NCBI GenBank assembly: GCA_035222895.1
Contig: JAVYIG010000319.1
Location: 541,001 to 605,000 of the forward strand
DNA: 64,000 nucleotides
Direction of reading: 5' to 3'
Source of the DNA: Strongylocentrotus droebachiensis
Taxonomy: Eukaryota; Echinodermata; Echinoidea; Camarodonta; Strongylocentrotidae
The notes under the pieces were generated by a model, which made no database searches, was not told the origin of the DNA, and worked only from the letters and a program-made list of their open reading frames with translations. Shown piece by piece: positions 46,001 to 54,000 of this stretch (position 1 is its first letter; each line of letters begins with the position of its first letter). Both the position numbers and the translations under genes were made by a program.

Positions 46001-47869
46001 CAGCTGCAATTAGAATTTGGCTTTTGAGTTTTGGTAAGAGTGACTTGAGTCACTTGACGGATATTTGCTATCGGGGGTAGATTTTTATATCTGATGAGAG
46101 GGAGTTTCTAATCGGGATGGTCCTGGGGTAGTTAGATAAATCTACCTGGCCTGTCTGATGAGAGGTCAAAAAAGAAATGAAATTAATTCAACCACCACAT
46201 ACATAGCACCAACGGCGGACAAAGCCGGACATGTACCAATAGTTTGCGTGAAGGTATCAAATTTAATCTAAGATCCTCATTAAATTCATGTAAGTACTAA
46301 AGTAGTCCACATTATGACGATGATGACCATTATTACGGTCGCTAACTTCACGCACGCGGGCCCGCCCGCACCCCTCCGTCGGTATACGGAATGCAATTGT
46401 ATTGTTATTGTGCAACGGTTTTGTCGTGAAACCTGTGAGAAAGTGTATTATAATGACTTGGTTTTTAGGAAAAATAACATAAAGACTTTTAAATCATGAG
46501 TTATTTGAACTATTGTCAATTGATTAAGATTTAGTTGATTTTTTTTGTATGTTTCAGAAGGCTATCTCCACGCCGGAGTTCCGGGTCAAAAATGGATACG
46601 AAAGTACACCAGACTAAAGTTTGTACTAGAGTAAAACCGCCAAACTTCAGACAAAAATTACTTCAACGGCTCGAACGCAAAATGTGAGCCTAGCTCAGGC
46701 GGGTAACTTCGTAGTCAAAATGACACTCAATGTTGCCTGTCCGAAGCTTGGAGGAGCGCCATCTTCTGGTAGGGGAATCTATCTAGTACCCCTAGGTCCG
46801 TGGTAACGGCCGCCATTAGAAATTTTTTGCGATAGAGTGAAAAAGTATCTCATAAGCTCCCATAATTTTGGCAGGAACCACCTGAAATATGCCAAGGATA
46901 TATTTGTAATCGATATATTGGAGGCTCTACACCTTAACTCCCCTGTTAAGGAACTGTAAAAATCTAGGTAACCTGAAATCTGTCTCTGAATTCAATGTTT
47001 TTTGTGAGTTTTGCAGACGGCAACCTGCCCTAACTTTTTGTACTAACGATATAGGTTAGTAGTAGTATCAAATGCATGCAAGTTACCCGCCTGAGCTATG
47101 CTCATATTTTGCGTTCGAGCTGTTGAAAGAAGTAATTTTTGTCCGAAGTTTGGCGGTTTTACTCTAAGACTAAGTGTCCGAAGTTTGGCGGTCTTACTCT
47201 AGGAGTACTAGATTGATTCAGCCGAGGACGCAGGTTCGAAACTGAGTCACGTCTTTCGGATGGTGACGTTAAAAGTCAGTCCCCAGACATAAATAATCAT
47301 ATCTGATTGATACACGTTTGTAAAAACCCAATTACACATGCACACACACACACACTAGACTACTGCCTAGTGGGCTTCCTGATCCCTGAAATTGAAAATG
47401 AGAAATGAAATTGAAAACCCATTCTGCCAATCCTGGCCATAAACCCCCAAATTGTCTTTGACTTTACTCTACAAATTGAAGTTTGACCCTATAATCAGCA
47501 GAGTCAGAGAATCTTGTGCCTGCCCTGACCCTGGTATGTTTTGTCTTGACTTAGCCAAGTTAGTGTTGGTACTTGAACTTGAACTGTTTTAGACTTTGAA
47601 GTTGAACGTCTACGCGTCTACTTGAGACCGATCTGCATACCACCAGCATGCCAGCACGCCGGAGCTCGGGCACAGTTTGTGACACCTTCCCGCTGAACTC
47701 CAGAGGATGAGCGAGAAAAATTTCTTCCATCTTTTCAGCAAATTAAGAATATATTTGAATAAATATACGAACCTTCATTTTCTTCGTCATCTTGGCTGCT
47801 CACAACATGCAGTGATAGGCTAAATACGGCCAACAAAAGGACAAATATGCGCAGTTTTGGGGACATCAT
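28037..47869 (-). CDS. PDIA4: Protein disulfide isomerase A4 (ERp72-like)
   Basis: Minus-strand exons in order: 47869-47773, 45570-45432, 44484-44279, 43102-42964, 35916-35711, 32761-32603, 32120-31972, 30688-30532, 29928-29686, 28455-28037. Phases all agree, giving 637 aa, close to vertebrate ERp72. A signal peptide ([20 protein letters not shown]) and an acidic stretch lead into thioredoxin domain a0 (CGHC at 80-83). Domain a (CGHC 195-198), redox-inactive b and b', and domain a' (CGHC 546-549) follow. The C-terminal RDEL is an ER-retrieval signal. The three-active-site plan defines PDIA4. It should form and isomerise disulfides in the ER lumen. The Trp of the first two WCGHC motifs is split by an intron (TG/G). 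The first donor (GAAG/GTTCGT) is weak. Introns carry many transposons, the largest in the 6.9-kb intron 42963-35917. Confidence 0.96.
28446..28680. repeat. Tandem duplication at PDIA4 last-intron acceptor
   Basis: A segment of about 118 bp starting ATCACCTGCAGCAAATT is repeated at 28569. Both copies contain TATAACACAATCCAACAAAA. The duplication copies the CTGCAG acceptor, so the intron contains a second acceptor-like sequence upstream of the real one. Confidence 0.75.
28965..29095. repeat. CAGTCAAACC-type palindromic repeat (decayed)
   Basis: TCTTTATAGACAGATTCCC and ACAGGTGGCCACTAAAACAA are the two arms, diverged from the better copy at 34341-34545. Confidence 0.45.
29145..29641. mobile_element. 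Palindromic MITE beside PDIA4 exon 9
   Basis: Arms of over 200 bp are inverted copies (TTACTTTTATTGTAAAGTTT; CACTAGAGGGCGGTATTCAA and the inverses). It ends about 45 bp from the exon 29928-29686 donor. Confidence 0.85.
30340..30467. mobile_element. Short palindromic MITE
   Basis: GGGCCCCGTCTTACAAAGAG is mirrored by ACTCTTTGTAAGGAAGGCCC, with repeated CAATCGCAA/TTGCGATTG inside. Confidence 0.8.
30785..30966 (+). repeat. Dispersed 190-bp repeat, copy 1 of 4
   Basis: It contains GTAGCTACTTGCTCCCTCTA, AATTGAGAGCTGA and GATGAGATAGCCACCTG. Other copies lie at 32376-32552 (same direction), 44716-44920 and 50163-50368 (opposite direction). Origin unknown; probably a MITE or SINE. Confidence 0.7.
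31536..31712. mobile_element. Palindromic MITE
   Basis: GAGAAATAGTTGTTTTCATA...GGGCTATTCCCC is mirrored by GGGGAATAGC...AAAACAACTATTTCTC, flanked by TATTAATGACTGCTTT and AAAGCAGTCATTAATA. The palindrome is nearly perfect. Confidence 0.85.
32376..32552 (+). repeat. Dispersed 190-bp repeat, copy 2 of 4
   Basis: Same phrases as the copy at 30785: ATAGCTACTTGCGCCCTCTA, AATTGAGAACTGA, GATGAGATAACCACCTCC. Confidence 0.7.
32817..34337. mobile_element. Palindromic TA-flanked element, split by a hAT insertion
   Basis: TATGAACATGACGGACAAAG at the left is mirrored by CTTTGTTTGTCATGTTCATA at the right. Inner arms read AAAATATACAGTTCCTCAGG and its inverse. TA at both ends suggests a Tc1/mariner-type MITE. 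An uninterrupted but end-trimmed relative lies at about 56955-57150. Confidence 0.85.
32983..34285. mobile_element. Nested hAT-like element with perfect 8-bp duplication
   Basis: It begins CAGCCAAAAAAAT and ends ATTTTTTGCCTG. It is flanked on both sides by CTACCTGA (32975-32982, 34286-34293). The ends contain many GCCCCCGAAA-type subterminal repeats (for example GAGCCCCCGAAATG). Near 33651-33712 a palindrome (GGAAGCTCCAACACCG and inverse) is present. No transposase recognised. Confidence 0.85.
34341..34545. mobile_element. Palindromic MITE (ACAGTCAAACCTG type)
   Basis: ACAGTCAAACCTGTCTATAG faces GTAGACAGGTGGTCACTAAA and CAGGTTTGACTGT. Decayed relatives lie at 13628 and 28965. Confidence 0.75.
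34864..35438. mobile_element. MITE with repeated CCTTGTAACTCA phrases
   Basis: ATATCGTCGGTGGGGTGACA is mirrored by TGTCACCCCACCGACGATAT. The interior has about eight variants of CCTTGTATCTCA/CCTCGTAACTCA, all in one direction. No ORF. Confidence 0.85.
36086..36587. mobile_element. TTAA-flanked MITE (piggyBac-like ends)
   Basis: AGGTAATACAAAGTTTTGG is mirrored by CCAAAACTTTGTAATACCT, and TTAA lies directly outside both ends (36082-36085, 36588-36591). TTAA duplication is the hallmark of piggyBac-type insertion. Confidence 0.75.
38237..38657 (-). pseudogene. Remnant transposon protein, two exons
   Basis: Minus-strand exon 38657-38570 has a TTGCAG acceptor and a CTC/GTAAGT donor, and encodes [20 protein letters not shown] and onward. 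It joins in phase 0 to an exon starting 38305 (CTAG acceptor) that reads [20 protein letters not shown] and then a TAA. The same frame stays open after that stop. The layout (hydrophobic YVAIYFD, then VKVKFMRR) recalls a small C-terminal domain of some transposon-encoded proteins, but the match is loose. The stop marks it as decayed. A further exon-like piece lies at about 39748-39808 but does not keep phase. Confidence 0.5.
39071..39554. mobile_element. TTAA-flanked MITE nested in the 4.9-kb element
   Basis: AGGTCAGGTGACATCCAAAT is mirrored by ATTTGGATGTCACCGACCT, with TTAA at 39067-39070 and 39555-39558. Inner phrase CATTAGTGAGCTAACAAGAG is also mirrored. Confidence 0.8.
39884..40144 (+). 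mobile_element. SINE-like retroelement ending in (ATT)n
   Basis: CAGGTGAGGTAAATTGGGTA, TAATTCCTTGAAATGCTTAA, AGCCGGGGTAATAATT and a terminal (ATT)n identify a short retroelement with an L2-like tail. A reverse copy lies at 55060-55205. Confidence 0.7.
41793..42829. mobile_element. 1-kb DNA element with 6-bp target duplication
   Basis: CATACCTGCCAACC is mirrored by GGTTGGCAGGTATG. TTATAG lies directly outside both ends (41787-41792, 42830-42835). The interior is GC-richer than its surroundings and includes a poly-G run (41896-41909). No protein recognised. Confidence 0.75.
43184..43290 (+). repeat. tRNA-derived SINE head
   Basis: GCGAGATGGCTCAGTCGGTA supplies a good pol III A box, and GGGTTCAAATCAAACCC a B box about 40 bp further on. 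The cloverleaf is too damaged to be a working tRNA. Confidence 0.6.
43302..43375 (-). repeat. Fragment of the poly-C/poly-G-ended element
   Basis: Poly-C, then ACTCGGTGTTATTTAGGGTA and CGCATATGCATGTTCCC, is the reverse of the right end of the elements at 48620-49032 and 56434-56825. Confidence 0.65.
43823..43920 (+). repeat. tRNA-Leu-like pseudogene or SINE with pol III terminator
   Basis: GGGATGGCCGAGCGGTCTAA is an intact leucine/serine-type D-arm and A box. ATGTGATTTTAGTCACAT forms an anticodon arm with an abnormal loop, and GATCGAATCCC is the B box. The T stem and acceptor stem do not pair well, so a functional tRNA is unlikely. A 17-T run (43904-43920) would end pol III transcription. 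Confidence 0.55.
44716..44920 (-). repeat. Dispersed 190-bp repeat, copy 3 of 4
   Basis: Reverse orientation, in the PDIA4 intron between the second and third exons: CAGGTGGTTATCTCATC, TCAGCTCTCAATT, CACAAGTAGCTATAAGTAG. Confidence 0.7.
46605..47212. mobile_element. Palindromic MITE in PDIA4 intron 1
   Basis: TAGAGTAAAACCGCCAAACT...GCTCGAACGCAAAAT is mirrored by ATTTTGCGTTCGAGC...AGTTTGGCGGTTTTACTCTA. The right arm end is duplicated (GTCCGAAGTTTGGCGGT twice). Confidence 0.8.
47215..47350 (+). repeat. SINE-like repeat, copy 1 of 3
   Basis: CGCAGGTTCGAAACTGAGTC (B-box-like) is followed by CGTCTTTCGGATGGTGACGT and ATCATATCTGATTGATACAC. Related copies lie at 58806-58925 (reverse) and 62335-62440 (forward). 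Confidence 0.6.
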
Positions 47870-48164
47870 CTTGTCGAAGTAGTACCTAGTAGTAGGCGGA
47901 TCAAGCATTCAGCAACGTACCAGATTTTCATACGGATGCTCATCACTACGAATATTACGCGAAGATAAAAGTGTGCATTTCTATTTCTCATAAAAACAGC
48001 ATCATAAGGTAGGTTAATCCTAGTTTTATGATCTTATTGAATAAACCTAATAATTTAATAACGAATGGGTCATCGTTTTAAGAAAAAAATATATCAAAAA
48101 TAGCAATAACTAAAATTCCCCTTGCGCATTAATATTTTTAAAAGGTGTCAAGCCTGCTAGCGAA

Positions 48165-48183
48165 CCAATGAGTGATCGCCAAG
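48165..48183. promoter_or_regulatory. ER-stress-element-like site upstream of PDIA4
   Basis: CCAAT, nine bases, then CCAAG matches the ER stress response element CCAAT-N9-CCACG with one mismatch. It lies about 300 bp upstream of the PDIA4 start codon. ER chaperone genes are commonly induced through such sites by ATF6/NF-Y; activity here is inferred only. Confidence 0.35.
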
Positions 48184-48619
48184 TTTTGTAGCTGAAGTGT
48201 CGTCTGCTATGTTTATTGCACACGTGTACTTATGACAGATGTTGTTGTTGTTGTTAAGTAGGTCATTTTATTACAATTATTGACGAGTCTACACACTTGA
48301 CACTTCAGTGTCATATAATTATGTATGATGTACAGGGGCGGCGCGGCGGAGCGTCTTTCAACTTAATACAAACAAATATGTTTAGACATTGGTATACCGG
48401 CCCCTACACTGTGATTACAATATCAGGGATGATTTTAATATTTGTTTCTCTCTTTACATGGTCCAAGATTATATTTTGCAGCTGAGTGTGATGGTCTGAA
48501 TATTCATTGACAAGCGAGCGATACAAGTTTGTATGATTATATCTTATTCGGAGGAAAAAAAAACAATCCAATGGGGTTCTAAGTACAATCATGTAAATAC
48601 TAAATATATCTTTAACCCG

Positions 48620-49032
48620 CCCCCCCCCCCCCCCCCCCCCACTCCGAGAACGGACGGACCCCATGCGTGTTACCAAAATGTCCGGTAAAGGGGTACTTTT
48701 CGTGCGACAAAGTCCGGCCCGAGAATTGTAAAAAAAGGGGTGTATTAACTTTTCACTCGGAGATTTCTTTAAAAAAGGGGTGTTTTTTCTTTTTTAAAGA
48801 AATCTCTTTGGACTCCTGAGAAATTATTCCGAATTTAGGGGTGTACATTGAGCATTTTTCATGAGTAAGGGGGTCTCCAAGGCAGGAAAAGCCCGCGAAA
48901 AGCCCGCGAAAAGCCCGCGAAAGGGGGGTTCGGAAATGTTGGCAGTCCTCAGATAGGGGGTGCTTTTAAAAAGAGGGAACAAGCATATGCGTACCCTAAA
49001 TAACACTGAGTGGGGGGGGGGGGGGGGGGGGG
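48620..49032. mobile_element. Element with poly-C and poly-G termini, copy 1
   Basis: A run of about 21 C followed by ACTCCGAG starts it, and AACACTGAGTGGGG plus a long G run ends it. It shares most of its interior (AAATGTCCGGTAAAGGGGTA; AAAGCCCGCGAAAAGCCCGC) with 56434-56825. Confidence 0.75.
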
Positions 49033-51030
49033 CCGGGATCTTTAATCAGTAACATAATTATAAATGCATGTGGTGATGATGCTTGAGTAACCGGAAATCA
49101 GTATGTACGCGGCTTCACCGAAAGATGATTCCATTGAAAATAGATTACAGCAGTGAGTCGATGTCGGTAAATAACCCTGATTTGTCTTTTATAATGCATT
49201 TTGTACAGGATACATTGATAATGCATGTATGCCCCTCCGGCCAGCGCCCCCGCTTTTGAAAGTACCCCCAAAGGTCTCCTTTTTGCATAAGAATAGTGTC
49301 CCCTTTAATTCAGATAAGAGCCCCCCCCCCCCTTTTCTTTCGACTAGGTGCCCGTTTCGCATTAATGAAGGGACCTTTAAATTACAAAGATGCAGAATTT
49401 GATTATTATTCCGGCTTTTTTTTACTGAATACATGATGGGCATTTTTTAAACACAATATTTTAATTCAGCAACGTATTGACATGAACAAAAGTAGATTAT
49501 TTCGTAAATGGGACCTATTTCTGTTCATGAATCTTAATTGAACCAATATATTTCTTGTTAAAAAGAAAAGGAATTATAAATGGCATCAATTCGGTTTGAC
49601 TGGACGTACAGAGTGAAATATGCCATTGGAAGTTTAAGAAAGAATGCCCTCAGAATGAGAATTTTGTGAATCGCTGTTTGTTTGTATTACTCCTCAAAGA
49701 CACATTAAAAAAAAATGTTAATACAAAATAATAGTAACATTTAAAGGGAGTAAAGTTTGGAAGTGATGATCACTGGTTATTTTAAGAATATACGCCTTGT
49801 TCTCGGGTTGCCTTGCGCAGCTCCCGGCGCCTCAACGAATCGTGTTCAGGAAATATTTTAGAACATTAATCTGTTTTTACGAAATGGCCCCATTTTGTTT
49901 CGTATTAAATGGCTGGTATATTTTATAAATATGGATGTATTGTATATCATTTTTTTTGGTAATATTCATCTGTGATGAATGATCTAGAAATGACCTGATA
50001 TTAAAAATACTGTGAGGAATAGCTTAAAGGTTTGGACCAAACTTTCAGGCCACATGAGTATGTATGCATGCATGTCCATTTGTATTTGATTTCCAGCAAG
50101 ATTCTGCCATCTCGAAATATCAAAATAGCACAATTTATTTTTCTCAATCGTTTCTTTCACACTTTAAAGGCAGGCTTTACTACTTCAGCCAGAAGGGATT
50201 AGACCGCCCAGCGAGCCAGCGAGGTCACTGTGACAGGTGGCTATCGCATTAACTCAGCTCTCATTTAACATAAGAAAAAGAGGATCACGGGGGACCAACA
50301 GGCACCGATTGGGGAATTTTTCTATATAGAGGGAGCAAGTAGCTACAAGTAGGACAGTGTGCCTTTAAGCACATGACTAAAACTCAAGTTTATCTCAAAC
50401 AAACAAATCACAATTATTTATATATATTCTTCAATTTATTAATTTATTTAACTATTTACGACACATTTTGAACAATAAGAGGAAAACATGTAAGCGAAAA
50501 TGACAAGACTCATGGAGGAGGCGTAACGAGGGCCAAGGTATTGAGGGGGCATGGGTGTCGGGGAGGGGGGGGGGCTCCAGTAATAATAGATGGATGGAGT
50601 GCATGAAAACAAGGCCTTAGAATGAGCGGGCAGTATGTAAGGGGTCGATAAATGGGAGGTTAACCCAATATGGCATCATAATTTGTCTTCAGGACTAAAA
50701 AAATAGTAATAATAGAGATGCACAGATTCTGGCCCGGCTCCTCCCCAGTTGCGATCCTCTTTTTTATTGTTGTTATTGATATATATTTCTCCCTTTTATT
50801 TCCTGTCAGTTATATTTTTATGAGCTGTCATAGTTTCTCTAGACTTGCGCTGCCCCTCCCCCCTATCCTGCAAAAGAATCCTGGATCCGACACAGATTTT
50901 TTTTCTTTTTCAATTGGGATGAGGGTAGGTGCCCCTTGCCCCTGTACATACGTCACAGTCACTATACGGGATCCAATAAGTCAAACTAGAGTAAACTTGT
51001 TGATTATAATCATGTTGACGCTCTTTGACT
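49033..51030. other. Intergenic, repeats only
   Basis: Between the PDIA4 promoter side and the 3' end of the LRR gene. It holds a CCCC-rich transposon relic (about 49220-49340) and copy 4 of the dispersed repeat at 50163-50368. No exon recognised. Confidence 0.5.
50163..50368 (-). repeat. Dispersed 190-bp repeat, copy 4 of 4
   Basis: GACAGGTGGCTATCGCATTA, TCAGCTCTCATTT and GAGCAAGTAGCTACAAGTAG are the reverse of copy 1. Confidence 0.7.
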
Positions 51031-51031
51031 T

Positions 51032-51037
51032 TTTATT
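51032..51037 (-). terminator. AATAAA just after the LRR gene stop
   Basis: AATAAA on the minus strand begins one base after the TGA stop at 51041-51039. If used, the 3' UTR would be only about 20-30 nt. Other signals further on are possible. Confidence 0.3.
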
Positions 51038-51038
51038 G

Positions 51039-54000
51039 TCATCTGCGAAACAGGTCTGTCTCCTCGTCATCATGATCGTCATCATCGTCGCTATCCGTGT
51101 AAAAATTATCAAAGTAGTACGTCGACCCATCAGAAGGCGTACTTGCCTGCCCTCCAGTCATCTTATTACGCTGTGACGTCATCATGCTGCGTACACCTTC
51201 GTCCACTGACGATCTTCGGTGACCGTGGGTGGGCGGGACTGGAGGGGCAGGCGGTGGACCATGATTGGCTGGATGATTGAAATGGTCTGAGTTGGGCGGA
51301 GCTTGTAGCGGTGGTACGATGTGATTGGACGGCATAGTGTAGCGACCGAAGTCTTGGGATGGTGGATGTTGCCCATCGTTTATTCGATCCATCGTCTGAG
51401 TTAAAGAGAGAAGAATAGAAAAAAAGGCAAAAGTTTATTATGAACAATCTTTTGTTTTTACCGTTACCATACCAAGTGGTATGATCTGCTTTCTGTCCTC
51501 TCCTACAAATCACGTGAAGGTCTACACTTTGGGTCCGTGTTCTGTTAATTCAGTCAAACCTGGGCCCTGTTTCATAAAACTTGTTATCAAGAACAACTGC
51601 CACAGATCTATGACAAATCTGCTCACAACCAATCAAATGCAAGGATTACAGTAGCTTATAACAACTATCGTAACTTGTTATTGATAACCAGTTTTATGAA
51701 ACAGGGGCCAGACCCACGGTCTCAGACGGTCTAATATCATGTATAAGTGTAACAAAGGGAAAACTTAGACCTCAGACCAACTGTTTGTTATACCCGATTT
51801 TAGAAGAAGAAAAAAAGCTTAAATCCAACGTTGGGTTTCAGTTTGAGTAGAATAGCCCAACATGCCAAACTCTCCGGCGGTGTGGATGATTATACAATAT
51901 AGGGAGCTCAATAGGAGTGAAGTGCTCGGGAAGTGCTAACAGGCTTCGGTTGAAGAATGGATGCCAATCTAAATTGGTCAAAAAGTGGACGTCCTCCTGC
52001 CCTTTCGATCCCCTCGCATCCCTTTTCCATAATCCATGGGCCCATCAAGTAGGACATTTCATTTCCGTAGCTAATCATTTACAGAACATTCTTTTTTTCA
52101 CTTTTTTTTTGCATGTGATATGAATAAAAGCAACCAATCAATCTTACCTCTTTTGCCTGTCCATGCAGTACAACAAAGTTGTTTTGGGAAGATTTGGCAA
52201 ACTTCTGTTTGGCATGCTTTTTCTCCGATGTGCCCTTCACAAACTTCTTACGAACACTCAGTTTTTCTGTTATGGTCCTAAACCACCTAAACATAACAAA
52301 ACAATAAATGCAGAAGTACTCCAATCAGTAAGTCCTGTTGCACATGGACCGTCGTTTCACTGACGGATGCCTACGTCAGTGACTCGCGGGGTCTCTGACG
52401 CACGACGTGGGTGATATCGCATACAGAGGTTTTGTTTTGTTTGTTTTTGTTTTGCAGAATGAAAAATGCAAACATTTATTTCGCATTAACTTTATGCACA
52501 TGGCGTGCCACAGATAGCGCTATTATATTGACGCCTTTCGATCACTGGGCATGTAACATTGCTTGATGCACTGATTGACGCACGGTAATGATTTAGCGTC
52601 AATTTGGCAAAACGTGACATCGATAAAGACTAGGCTTTATAATAGGCAACTATACATGTGCGTAGAATGAAAAAAGCCTCACTTCAATCCTCATCTCACA
52701 AAATATAACTATCAAGCTTCTTAGCTTGATCCACGTCGAGTTTACCTGGACCAAACAATATCCAGATATCGCTCTGTTAAATCTGCCTTGGTCGGAACAT
52801 TGGAAACTTGATATTTTTTTACCATAATTAGCATATACGAGTTATATGCTAATAAGAAACCAGAGACGGCAGATTAATGTTCAAGGGCAACTGGCTATAT
52901 CAGAAGCTGAAATAATAGAAGCTGATTCTTCGCTCTTTGTTGGGATAAAGATTGATAAACACTTGACTTGGAAACCCCACATACAAATGGTTAATAAATG
53001 CATCAGACAAAAAGTAGGAATCCTCTTCCGCTTACGGCATTTTGTGCCTAGAAATATCCTAGTGTTGTTGTATAAAACCTTTATTCAACCTCATATATCA
53101 TACGGAATTGAAGTGTGGGGGAGCACTTACAAGTCTCACTTAAATTGCATACTGTATACACAGAAGATGGCCATACGGACAATCACATTTAGCCATTTTA
53201 TGAGTCGTTCAGCACCATTGTTTTACGAATTGAAAATCTTAGATATTAACAAGTTCTATGAGTTGTCTCTATGTACATTTATGTATGACCTAGTACATAA
53301 TAATTTACCTCACTGTTTGACGGATTATTGTGATAAAATTGAGCATAGATACAATACAAGAAAAAGAGAAAAGGGCCATCTACGTATACCACTGTATAAA
53401 ACAACACAAGGCAAATTTTCAGTAACTTGTGTAGGAACCCGATTATGGAATGAACTTCCCGATGAAATCAAAAACAAAGGGTCTAGAAACACTTTTCGTA
53501 AACATCTCAACGATTACTTGATGAATAAGTGATTGAATTATGCAAGTACACATGTATATATTGTAAATAATCTCCATATTACATTTTTGTTGTTTTTTTT
53601 TTGTCAAAAAAATGCAATTTTTTGTATAAATAATCTGTGGATACATGTATCTATGACTTTTTAACCTGGTATATCCTCTTCATAATTATATTTGGAGTGT
53701 AGAAATTGTGCTACGGTATTACTCAACATGTATACTTCTACTGTCAAGTTTTATTTTTTGATAATGATATATTTATTTTTGCCAAGTGTGTGCTAAGAAC
53801 AGGGGCCAGACTCGACTAGCACATGTGCTATTATTTGGCTCCTTTTCATCACCTTCTATATTCTATGAGAAAAGACATATGTCTAGCATATCAATACTTT
53901 GTTAGGTTTTTCTTTAATATGATCTATAATATTCATTTATGAACATGTACCATTCACGATGTATTCAAATGTTTAATCACTGATGTTATTGATGATGAAT

